Source: Punica granatum
Taxonomy: Eukaryota; Streptophyta; Magnoliopsida; Myrtales; Lythraceae
Direction of reading: 5' to 3'
Length of the DNA stretch: 64,000 nt
NCBI RefSeq assembly: GCF_007655135.1
Contig: NC_045129.1
Span: forward strand, 25,580,274-25,644,273
The translations under genes were made by a program, and so were the position numbers. Positions 12,308-23,049 of this stretch are shown in pieces; the stretch's first letter is position 1, and each line of letters opens with the position of its first letter. Under the pieces are notes generated by a model. It saw only the letters and a list, made by a program, of their open reading frames with translations. It did no database searches and was not told the DNA's origin.

Positions 12308-13078
12308 GAATCATCGTCGAGGAGAGCTTGAGTACTTCCTGTACACGACTTGGAACTTGCTGTTCTTCGCATTGGCTGGGTTCGGCGATTTTGTTTTGCT
12401 TACATGATCTGTGCCTTGGTGTAACCGGTGTGGACCTTCAGTGTCCCCGGAATCATCATCGAGGAGAGCTTTCGCCGGAGAAAGCAGAGCGACGGCTGCT
12501 CTCTGGGAGCTCGAGTACTTCCTGTAAACGACCTGGAACTTGCCGTCCTTTGCATTGGCATGGAAGGTCACCAGCAGTTTAGCACAGTCCCTGATGCAAA
12601 AATAGCAAAACCAGAAATTTTAAGTGCCGAACAACTGCAGAAGTTGTTACAAGTTAGGCTGGTTGGTCGAATTTGTTTTGCTTACATGATCTGTGCCTCA
12701 GTGTTGCCGGTGTGGACGTTCAGTGTCGCACTCCAGAAAGGGCTGATGTTGAGGGTGCAACAAGCTGCATACACCGCTGAGGCAGCAACCATGGATGGGG
12801 GATGCGAGATGGTCGAGTAGTTCATCAGCCCGAGCTTGGATAGGAAATAGACCATGTTCTCCAATATCCTATCAACCAGAGCGGCTTTGATGAACCTCAG
12901 GAGGAAAACATAGCTAGTCGGAATGGTCAGGTACCATTTGATCTTCCCGAGAACGGTCTTCTCCATGGTGAGAACCTGCTCATTGGAGTATGCTCCATCT
13001 GCTAGGGCCACCAAGTCATTAACCTCGGGTGGATGAATCTCCTCATACTTGGGGGCAGTAAGAAGGGCACCCAAGGCG
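12308..13078 (-). pseudogene. Cyclin B, C-terminal fragment with internal partial duplication
   Basis: B-type cyclins activate CDKs at mitosis. The minus strand reads the end of the cyclin N box ('KYEEIHPPEV', about 13053-13024) and most of the cyclin C domain down to 12686. A 95-bp GT-AG intron (12685-12591) follows, then an exon from 12590 reading 'MDCAKLLVTFHANAKDGKF' (M split across the junction) and 'VVYRKYSSSQRAAVALLSP'. At about 12449 the normal tail ('DDDSG') runs straight into a second, partly deleted copy of the same region: the 'HTGYTKAQIM' end of the previous exon, the start of its intron, and a shortened 'KFQVVYRKYSSS' piece, to about 12308. The N-terminal half (destruction box, first part of the cyclin fold) is missing. 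Intron retention shows a DNA-level origin rather than reverse transcription of a spliced message. Confidence 0.8.
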
Positions 13079-14241
13079 AATCATGATTAATGAATGGAAG
13101 GGGGAATAGAATTTACAACAGCCATGAATTTGGATTAATGATGGTCATCATCATGATTATGGAAACAAATAAGTAGTTTCCCTTATTGAATATAATATGA
13201 AAAATTCTTTTGATGGAAGTAATTAACTCTAAACACTACTTATCCAAAGAAAATCTAAACACTAGTTAAGCATAATCCATGAAGCAATTGCCGAAATGTA
13301 TTCTTGTTTTAATCCTTGATCTCTTGCATTAAGGTAAGCATGAAGCTTGAGAGTGAAGGCTAGTGGCTACATATTTTTTTCAATCTTCTCCCATGACAAA
13401 ATCATGGTGGGAAAAAACAAAATATTGCAGCATGAGATACCAAGCATCACAAATCAAATGCAGTTAATGGTAAAAATTGGGAAAAAACAAAATTCATTGA
13501 GAACGAAAACTACTTTATTTCTTCAGAGATATCCTTTTCAGTCAAGTTTAACATAATCCACTACAATTTCTTCCAAAGATATTTTTTTTTCAATTCAGTT
13601 TATTGAGCACAATAATCTGAAAAGCCCGAGATAACAAGCATTGAAATAGTGACCTGGAAAGAAAAATCAATAGACGACAATGCCAGCAGAAGACTAAGAA
13701 AGATCAAGGAGATTCAGGTTGGCAAAGCTCTGGCTACAATGAATTGAGCACCATTAATAAGTTTAGAACCTACACTGTTAAATGTGAAAAATTAAAAGAA
13801 ATGGCAGTTTTGCACTATAGATTATCCATCAACGTGATCAATAAAGTTGTACCTCACATGACAAATGAACGAAAACATCCTTTTAAGTTATCCTGCAAAA
13901 TTTTTGTTTTACCCACTCTAATTGTCTCTTGTTACGAGAGTTGCTTTACTGTTTTGGTATTTAAACTCTAGACTCCCGTATACCTTTTCATGATAAAAGT
14001 CCCAAGAAAATGCAATCTACCGAGACAGTCGAGTAATAAATTCAAGGCATACCAAAGTGACATAACTTCCCTAAAGTGTTAAAGAAGCATTACGCAAACT
14101 TAAAGTGTTCAGAGAAACATATGCTGCTTACGAACCTGACAAGTCATTTCTGGCCTAACCCAGAAGAAATATTCCTTAGTTACTGAGCTCGACAAGCATG
14201 TAGATACCGGTGGAGCTTTGGTGGCTCTTCAAGAACTTTCT
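13079..14241. other. Spacer between cyclin B and Cdc20 fragments
   Basis: AT-rich DNA without a recognisable gene or transposon terminus. Whether any part comes from the source genes' introns or flanks cannot be told by eye. Confidence 0.5.
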
Positions 14242-15034
14242 TCAGCGGATGCGATTAAGATGAGGAAAAGGCACCGGGTTAGCTTTCGGAGCAGCTTTAG
14301 TAGCTTCAGGAGGCCCAAAAACATTACAAAATTAAGAGTTCCATCTCCTGCTGCTGATGCAACCGTGCAACCGTCCGGGCTCTGAAAGGGAAAAAAAATG
14401 GGCAAGTCAGTAACCACGTTCGACTCCTCATTAATTATCCAAGGTTTTTTGCTGATTAGTGCTTTTTTTTACCCGTGCCATGAAAAGAACTCTAGAGGTA
14501 TGACCAGTTAGTTCCGCCATCTTCACCATGGACAGGTACTTCCAAAGGGTCAGCTGGTTCTGTGTAAAAACCGTGAGAGCTGAGCAGCTCACGCTCATTC
14601 TTGCTCCACAGCAGGGCACACACTTGAGACCCTGTATCGACTGAGTTCAAGCAGGCCCCGGTGTATGTATTCCAGAACTTGATGCATCGGTCTCCACCAC
14701 CTCCACCGGGGGCCAACAGGTTCCCCTAGAACGGGCACCAAGCGAGGGCTTTGACTGTGCCTGTGTGTTCCTCAAGCCTGTGGAGCCACTAGGTAGTCAA
14801 ATTTGAAGAGGCGGCCATGGAGCGGTCCCATATGTGGAGGAGGTTATCGTTTCCTCCACTGGCTAGCCATTGGCCGGATGCTGACCATTTAAGCCCACAT
14901 ACCTCCTGAGTGTGCCCTCTGTAGGTCTCAACAATGTGGCTTCTTACCCTCACATTGTTGTTAATGATCTGACCGTCCATTCCTCCGGTGGTTAGTATGT
15001 GATTGTTCCATGCCAGTGACCCAACTCGTGATTA
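14242..15034 (-). pseudogene. Cdc20 (APC/C activator), C-terminal WD40 fragment
   Basis: Cdc20 brings substrates such as cyclin B to the anaphase-promoting complex. Read from 15034 downwards, the minus strand gives '[19 protein letters not shown]', then '[20 protein letters not shown]', '[13 protein letters not shown]', '[20 protein letters not shown]' and a final IR tail ('NRIR' then TGA at 14242-14244). Breaks: TAG codons at 14789-14791 and 14726-14728 (both where CAG is expected), a one-base insertion in the T run of the 'HGF-TQNQ' region near 14570, and a one-base deletion near 14325 ('TLRFW' expected). An intron of about 90 bp is retained near 14385-14473. The N-terminal C-box, KEN-type region and first WD repeats are absent. 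At its 5' end it joins retroelement sequence inside an exon. Confidence 0.85.
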
Positions 15035-17460
15035 GGCAAAACAGACAGCAAAACCCTTTTCAGTTTCTCGAGTAACCTCCGATGAATATAAAAGGCCATT
15101 TTCAGTGGAAATTCATATCCGGAGGTCCTTTTTGTGGAAATTTGACGTCGGATGCCTACCATACACAGTGCTAGCCAGTCCAATGCTCAATGTGGAATCA
15201 TCAGACTGAACTACACAACTCATCTAGGCCTCTCGAGCAATGCTTTAAAGGTCTCAGATGCACTTTTCAAGTCTTTAGAGGTCCAATCTCGACAAACAGA
15301 GATCACAGTGATCTTCGGAGCGCCCAAGCAACTCAGAAAGCAATATGAGAAATCCAGTTTTGGCCTCCTAGGACGTCTTTGGCTCCACATTTGCATTACC
15401 GGCTTAAGGGTCAATTGTTCACGTTATCTGATAATTAATGTCAAAATAACCAACGTGGGATGCAGATACAATATATGCTATCGGAAGCAGTTAATTTCGT
15501 TCTGGTCACCTGAAACGAGCAAAATCGGCTTCTAGGCCTCGTACGAACCCGATGCATTTTTCCATGAAAAGTGTCAATCTTGCGCTCATTAAATCCGTTT
15601 TTTCGCGTATATCTACAATTCGACGTTCAATTCGAACCACGAGCTTCGAATACGCGACCAATCGAGACCCGAGCTTTCTCTCGGTTTTCCCTCTTTGGCC
15701 GTGGACCCACAGGCTGCCCAAGGGCAGCCGCCCCATGCCAAACCGCCATCTCCTTGCTCGCTTGCACTGTAAGTTCTAAATATCCTTAGTCATTCACTTT
15801 CACACTCAAGCTTCACTTCCATGGGCATTAATGCTTCTTGGATCTTCTTCATCAAGAATACTAGGCTCATATTAATCCCCATCCTCATTAGCAAAATCGA
15901 CTTTTGCTAATAAAGGGGGATAAGTGTGCTTTGTTTGCTTAATTGACCAATAGCCTTGTCTATATATTGCTCAAGAGTGATTAAGCTAATCACTTTTCAC
16001 TCTTGCATACTCTCACTAGCTTTCTCCCTTTAGGAATGCTCTCAATTCCTCCTTAGCTCTAGCAGCAAGCATTCAGTTCCTAGCAACTGAAACCAAGCCA
16101 AAACCCTTAGTGCTTAAGTCGAAATCCGTGGCGTTCACTAATCCGACTTATATTCAAAATTGTCCAAACTTCATGGTTCACATGTCTTGGACCAAAGGAG
16201 TTCATTTTTGAACTCAGATTTTTAATTTGAAGTCATTTGCTCATCATTTCAGGTCGATTTCATCATTTCAGGTTCAACCCGTGTTCTCGGGTGAATAGTG
16301 CACCCGTCACCAGCCTTCCCGTCCAAATGCTCGGTGACGCCTGCGCATATCCGCCCACGCATGTCCGTCTGCGCGCGTTCCAGCACTCGTCACCACGCGC
16401 GCCCTTGAGCCCGTGCATCCTGTGCGCCTCGGATGTCCCCTGCATGCATGTACGTCTGCACGTCCCCGACATCCAGCTCGTTCACTCGTGTCTGCTTACT
16501 TGCCCGCGCCTGCCCCGTGCGCTCGCCTGTACTCCCGCACGTCCAGCCGCCCGCCTGAGTTCCTACCGCGCCCGTGCATGCCCGAGTACGTCCTACCGCG
16601 CGTCCCAGCTTGCCCGAACATGCATCCCGTGCACCCGAACGTCCTTCCAAAGGTTCAACCGAGTCAACCGACTCTCAAACACTTCCCCGACTCTTTCCTC
16701 ATATCCCAAGACTAGGTATAACATTCTCGACTTAAAGAAGTTAGGTCTTTTTACATTTCTTGCATGTTTATGGAGTTATACAGTGTATCGATCATGCTCA
16801 CTTGTAAGATTACATTTTTTATGCACTTTTATGTTATATTACGTATGTTTATCATCGATTAACGTGTCAACATGTCAGGAAATACTTGGATCGCAGTCGA
16901 GAAGAACATTTCGACCCGGGAAAGGCAAGAGAGCTCACAAGTTTGCCTCCAAGGGAGGTGACCGAATGCTTTTTTGCTCTTTTCGGGCAAGGAATGGTCT
17001 TCTTGACCCGATCCGAGTTTGATTCTCGAGTTTCATCGTGTTTTCCCACATGCATGAAGTCGGTATTGTCTTATCAATTCTTTAAATAACATGTTTATGC
17101 ATGTGTGTATGTTTGAATGTGTTATTAAACTCATGGCAATACCGACTTTTGTTAAGACATGTGTTATTTATCATGCTTGTTGTTTGAACATACGAGAAAA
17201 CAACCAAAATGGGATGAGGAAACCAGACTTTATTTGAGTCAATAGAGCTCTCGGCCATCCTCAAAGGGGAAGAGGCCGAGACCCTCTTGACTCTTCTTGA
17301 GTTGAGTTTGGCTTCATCTTCCCGTTTGAAATCGTTTTCTAGGATTGTGTGCAATTGTAATTTCCTTTACGTCGCAAATCTCGCATAAATATGTCTTTTT
17401 AAGCAACATGCATGGATTCGGGGATCGATGACTCTTTCGGGTCCATTCGGTTCCGAGGGT
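15035..17460 (-). mobile_element. Retroelement-derived arm A (inverted relative to 19.4-22.1 kb)
   Basis: The reverse complement of this block aligns in order along 19420-22090. Shared landmarks include the 'caataccgacttcatg' region (17050-17070 versus 19805-19820), the 'atacctagtc' region (near 16715 versus 20150), the 'gtgaacaattg' region (15411 versus 21690) and the 'gaaaagggttttgc' end (near 15055 versus 22060). A CpG-rich middle (about 16260-16690) has no counterpart. No transposon protein is encoded. It is probably part of a Ty3-type (Tat/Ogre-like) element or a non-autonomous relative. It ends at 15034/15035 in the Cdc20 fragment. Confidence 0.7.
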
Positions 17461-17462
17461 AG

Positions 17463-19030
17463 TGTACGAACCCGAATGTGGACTCTCGTCGGGGCCCGCA
17501 TGCGCGCTTTTGGATCGCGCGGCTTGGGAGTGTCCACCTTCCTGTGGGGACGCGTGACGGACACGCGTGAGAGAAGGAGTCGCCACTTATCATTTTACGA
17601 CCCGAAGGTCGAGGGCGGATAAGTTACCCGGGGTCTAGGGGTATGGAACACCTAGTTGTTGTTAAGGCATTGGTCTGTGCGGAACCGGAAAGTCCGTGTT
17701 TGGGGGTTCATGTTACGTGCGGGCCTATATCCCGCACGCCATTTCGGTACTCTGGTTTGCTAGGCTTGCATGTTTTATTATTTACCGCATGAATTAAGCT
17801 GTGCTTGGCTCACACGTTTTGACACCGTAAATTCGATGAATTAAACGATGTCGGTTGAGAAGCCGGGAGGGAAGTAAATCTATATGTCGGGGAATTGGTT
17901 CACAATCTTGCGATACAGTTCATCAAACCATGGAGGTTGAATCCCTGCGTGAACCAGAACCGCGAGATCTTGGATTTACTTTCCTTTGGGCAAGCATGAA
18001 ACCGATTCAAATGATTCGACTCTCGGACCGTTTACTCGCCAACTGAGATTCTTACATATTGAATGTACAAAACAAAAATCCTTACAATGAACTCTCAAAA
18101 ATACATCAAATCATAATTACAAATAGGTGAATCTCAGTCAGTTTGCATTCGGTTATTATTTCGCTCTAACTCACTGTGAGTTTAGGGAAACACCGAAAAA
18201 CTGAAATTCGACATGCGCTCTCAATGAATAGGGCGTTGGACCTTGTGAGTGATAATTAGGGTGTTAGACCCTGTGCTTGATGATTAGGGCATTGAACCCT
18301 AATATTATTCGGCCTAGAGATCAGGCTCGACCCGCATGACAAACAAGTGTTGAAAGATAACACGCAGTAGGTAAATAACAGACAAGGTGTTTGTTATTAT
18401 CGAGTGTACGTGTTTTAACAAGTTGTTAATCCGGGATATTTTGGCATGCAAATCCTACCCTAGACAAACAAGCACATGCCAATGTTTTAGCATTCAGCTT
18501 TGTTTTGAGAACTTGACAAAGAGAGTCAAATCTCATGTGTGTGGATTGCTTTTACAGTTGTTCTGTATTGTGACATTGAATTTCCACTGAATTAGCCAAA
18601 CTCGTGTTTTGACTCTAGATTTAGAATCTAGAATTCTTCCTAACCATTATCTAGTGTTTGGTTAGGTCGAGTGAAAGGTTAATCAGCATTTTGCATGTTT
18701 TCTGACGGAGATAACCGTTCTAGTTACCTGAGTCTATGTTAGGATGACAGAAACTCATCAGTTAGATAAGAAAAGGCTATGCAGATGAACCTGCACCTGA
18801 ATAGGTAGCCCGTTCTTATCCCGTACTGTAGTGTTTCTGTCATGCTAACCCGAAAGGTGTCGCTGAATTGTGAAAAGACGATTTTGCCCTTTATTTGAAA
18901 ATTGTTTTCAGAAAAGGGGAAACATCGTAGTGCGGGCCACCTTGGCCTGTAGCCGGTGTCGACCAATTCCCTGGATCGTCCAGGGTTGTGCAAGAACCCC
19001 GAAAAAGCCAAAGAACCGGTCGATCTGCCC
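17463..19030 (-). mobile_element. LTR copy B (minus orientation)
   Basis: The reverse complement matches the LTR at 28037-29576 over nearly its whole length, ending at the same '...ttcgggttcgtaca' terminus (here 'tgtacgaacccgaa' at 17463-17476). The PBS that follows the plus-strand LTR is not present beyond this terminus, so this is either a 3' LTR or a solo or rearranged one. A short unit containing 'gtgttagaccctgt' or similar is repeated three times (about 18230-18303) where the other LTR has one copy. The upstream boundary near 19030 is approximate; 19031-19419 is unassigned. Confidence 0.7.
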
Positions 19031-19419
19031 GGAAGTGATCTAGAAAGATCTTCTGTATCTTGACCTGAGTTACCTGGAATCAAGTAAAAACTCAAGTTGA
19101 GACACAGAAGCCTTTTTCAGATGTCCATGCTACATCGGACCGCGTTTCGGGTTTTGAAATTGATAAGTTTGAAAAGGGCACCAACGTCATTTGACAACTT
19201 ATCGACGCGAGTTATCAGTTAATGGCCAATTCGTGTAAACTTTATCAGTATGAAGTGGGTTTAATCATGTGAGTGTCCCGATTAACCCGTTCGTGAAATT
19301 AATGCTTAAGGGTTGTGCCGAATGCATTAATTGTAAAAACGATTCGTGACTCGGCGACCAAGACGGGTCAAGAAAGACCGAGGATGATTCGGCCAACGAT
19401 GGCCGAAACACCATTTGGT

Positions 19420-22090
19420 CCTAATAGGCCCGAAAGGGTCTCCGAATTGCGAATCCATGCATATTTTGGTTTGGAAAGGCATTTCATGTGAAATTCTCGA
19501 TGTAATTGAACTTGCAAATTACACGAAATCCGAGAACGGATTTAAAACGGGAAGAGAAAGCCTCATGGAACCCGAATAACTCCATGAGACTCTCGGCCTA
19601 TTCTCCTTGGAGAAAGCCGAGAGGTCTCATGGCTTGTATTTGGTTTCACGAGTTTTTCCCTTCTTGTTTTGAATCGTTTCTCGCATGCTCAAATATCAAA
19701 CATGTTAAATAACACGATTAAACGAAAGTCGGTATTATCATGATTTAAATAACACATTCAAACATGCAAACATGTACAAACATATTATTTAAGGAATCAA
19801 TAAAACAATACCGACTTCATGGATGTGAGAAAAACAATAAAACTCGGGAAACAATTTAAATCGGGGCAAAGGAATCCGGTCTTGACCCAAAAAGGTCAAG
19901 AATGCTCTCAGTTACCTCATGGAGAGGTTAACCGGAACGATCTCGGCTTTTCCGGGTCGGGATGGTTTCCTCGACTTCGATTTAAATATTTCCCGACATA
20001 CTAGCACGTTAAACGATGATAAACCTGCATGGTGTAATAAGGAAATTGCATAAAATTAAAGTTCGGAATTAAAATCATGCTTAAAACCCCTTAAAACTCC
20101 ATAAACACAACAATAATATAAAAGTCCTAGCTCCTCTAAGTCGGGAATGGTCATACCTAGTCCCGAGAGGCGGGATGGGACCTTCAAGAGTCGGGTTGGA
20201 CCGTTGGTGGGTTGGGTTTGGGCTGTTTTGGCTTGAACAGACCCGAATGGTAGCAACAGACCCGACTGGAAGGGTGGACAGACCCGACTGGCACAAGTCG
20301 GGTCGGACGACGCCATGGAGGCTCCCGATGGAATTTTGAGGCAAGGTCGGCGGCCTTGGGTAGCCGAGGGACCCCTCTAGGTGACCGTGGTGATAGTTTG
20401 TTCCCAGAGTTTTCGGGTCGACCCGTACAGTCCTGCAAAAATCACCGAAAACAGAGCACGTCTGGAAACTGGCCCGACTGGGCAGTTTTCCGGTCGGAAT
20501 TCATAACGGTGGATTCCGATGGAAGTTTTAAGCAAGGCCAACGGATCCTGACTCCTAACTGACCCCTGGAGGTGATAGAAGTGGTCGTTTGTCGAAAAGG
20601 GTCACGGATCGACCCGATATACAAGAAAACCGAACAGAGTCAGAAACGCCGGCCCGACTGAGCAGTTTTCGGGTCGGAATTCATAACGGTGGATTCCGAT
20701 GGAATTTTTGAGCAAGGTCGGTGGCTCCCGACTCCTAACGAACCCCCGGAGGTGTTTGATGGGTTTTGAAAGTTCAGGCCGACTCGAAAAGGTGAGAAAA
20801 CAGGGTTGGAAGTTTTGACCCGGCTGGGCCAAAACTGTGCTCGATTCTGTACTGAGCTGATTCTCTAACTTAGAGGCTTCAAACTTGAATCGAAGCTCGG
20901 AAATGGATAGAGGGGGTTGAAAACATGTAGGATATGAAGTTTGGTGAAGTTTGGATTTAAGTCGGGATGGATTCGGACTTAAGTCTTGAGTGTTTTGCTT
21001 GGTTTTTGGATGGTTCTTGCTTGCTGCCATTTTGCTGAAGTTCTTGGGAGGTTAAGAGCATTTGTTTGAGTGAGAAATGCTAGAGAGAGAGTGCTTGAAG
21101 GTCTCTGATTAAGTTAATGACATTTAGACAATATATAGGAAAGCTTAAATGCAAGATTAGTGAAGAAAAGTGCAATTAGAGCCATGGATTAGTGGAATCC
21201 GAATTTCTTAAGGAAATATCAAGCTCAATCCTCATCCATTGCATTAATGGAGAAGAGATAAGAGCATTGATGAGTTTGGAGTGTTGTCTTCGAACACTTA
21301 GATATTTTAAAGTGGAAGACAAATGCAAGTTGCCTTGAAGGAAGAAGCCAAGGGACATGGACGGCAATGGGCATGGGTGAGGCGGCAATGAGTTGGTCGT
21401 GGGTCCCACGGGTCGTGAGGTAAGTTCGGGCCAAAGTTCGGGTTTTCGATTGATCGCGCGTTCGAGGCTCGTTACTAAAACGAACGTCGAATTGTCATTG
21501 TGCGCGCGAGAACGATTCAAACGAGCCCGAAATCATCCATTTTTCCCAAGGGAATGCCCGTGTGATTTTTTGGCTCCAAAGCCGGTTTTGCTCATTTCGG
21601 GCGATTGGAGCTAAGTTGTCCGCTTCTGACAGCATATCTTGTGTCTGCATCTCACATTGGTCATTTTGACATAAATTGTCAGACAACGTGAACAATTGTC
21701 CCTTAACCAGGTAATGCTAACGTGGGGTCGGAGACGTCCTAAGAGGCCGAAACTGGATTTCTCAGAATGATTTCTGAGTTGCTTGGGCACTCCGGAGATT
21801 ACTGTAATCTCTGTTTGTCGAGATCATACCTCCAAAGACTTGAAAAGTGTATCTAAGACCTCTAAAGCACTGCTCGGGAGGTCTAGATGAGTCGTGTGAT
21901 TTATTTCGACAATTCCACGTTGAGCCTTGAAAAGGCTAGCATGGTGTAGGGTAGGCGTCCGGCGTCAAGTTTCCGTCAGAAGGACCTCCGGATATGCATT
22001 TCCATTGAAAATGGCAATTTCTGTTCTTCGGAGGTTACTCGGGAAACTGAAAAGGGTTTTGCCGTCTATTTTGCCTAATTGTGAATGTCC
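19420..22090 (+). mobile_element. Retroelement-derived arm A' (inverted partner of 15.0-17.5 kb)
   Basis: Plus-strand counterpart of arm A, collinear when A is reverse complemented. Its middle (about 20170-20860) holds three GACCCGACTGG-type tandem units that replace the CpG-rich block of A. Beyond 22090 the sequence continues (22091-22720) without a match in A, because A is interrupted there by the Cdc20 fragment. Only short chance reading frames occur. Confidence 0.7.
20281..20830 (+). repeat. Three imperfect 180-190-bp tandem units
   Basis: Units start near 20281, 20471 and 20651 with 'gcccgactg' followed by 'gtcggaattcataacggtgg' (clear in units 2 and 3), 'ccgatggaa', 'gagcaaggtcgg' and 'acc.ctggaggtg'. 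Copies 2 and 3 are closest. Confidence 0.75.
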
Positions 22091-23049
22091 GCTACAGTTT
22101 CCAGGTCAATGCAGTATGAACTTCAATTGCCGTACTTCTGTCAGACCAGTCTCCGGCTATGCTCTTCCGAAGAAGGTTATCCCTGTTTTGTCGTTCGGAA
22201 GTCATTCTGAGTATCTGTATGGCTTCCAAAAGACAATCTGAAGTACTGCTTGTGCTCTGTATGCTGGAGGGGCATGGCCGCGTCTGATGTTAGCAATTAA
22301 CTTTTCTCTAAGAAACCGGCATTTTTTGACTTCCACTGAAAAGTTGTCTGTATACAGAAAGTTGTTCTGTATAGAGCAGATGATTTGTGAAATGCGTTTG
22401 AAGGCACTTTTCATATGTTTAGGATCGATGTGGATTTTTGAAGTCCATTATTGGCTATCTTCCGATGGACGAGCGAACTATCGGAAAATAGGGATGTCCA
22501 TGTGGTATGTTGGAAATGCCGGTTTTGGACGTTGTTGAGCTCTCTAGTCACTCTGTTGCCCTTAGGTGACCCCTGGAGTCCTTCTTTCGTGTGTACATGT
22601 CATCTGCTTGATTTTGCCGACTTGATGATTAATAGTGATTTCCTGCTCTGTTGAGCCGTTTTTTTGTATTCTGCTCAAGTCATGGCTTGGATAATTGCTG
22701 ATGATGTAATTTAAATCAGTGAGCCAAAATGAGGTGCTGACAGCTTGCCCCTCTTTGACCGCGTGCTCGAGTAGAGGATGCAGCCAAAGACCTCAGAAGC
22801 ACCCCAGTTTGATAGCAATGAACGATATGAAAATTCCTATAATGGTCTTCTCCTTCTTGCTTTGGATATATGGGATATTGTGCCTAACAGAAAAATAAAG
22901 GAAGTGAGGTGAGATGTGCATAAGTTTGACAGTAACAAGCAGGGTGCATGCATAAAGGAAATTGCAGCTAATGGGAAATGCTTTGTTTAATTATAAAAAC
23001 GATATGCCAAGCTTAATGAAAAGTGTTGAGCTTAATGAAAGGTGTGTTA

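Noticed and set aside
14242..15034. Functional Cdc20-like gene
   Set aside because: Lacks the N-terminal half and has two nonsense codons and at least two frameshifts.
16237..17022. 261-codon plus-strand frame
   Set aside because: Low-complexity Cys/Arg/Pro-rich translation of a CpG-rich retroelement segment; not conserved in the paired arm A'.
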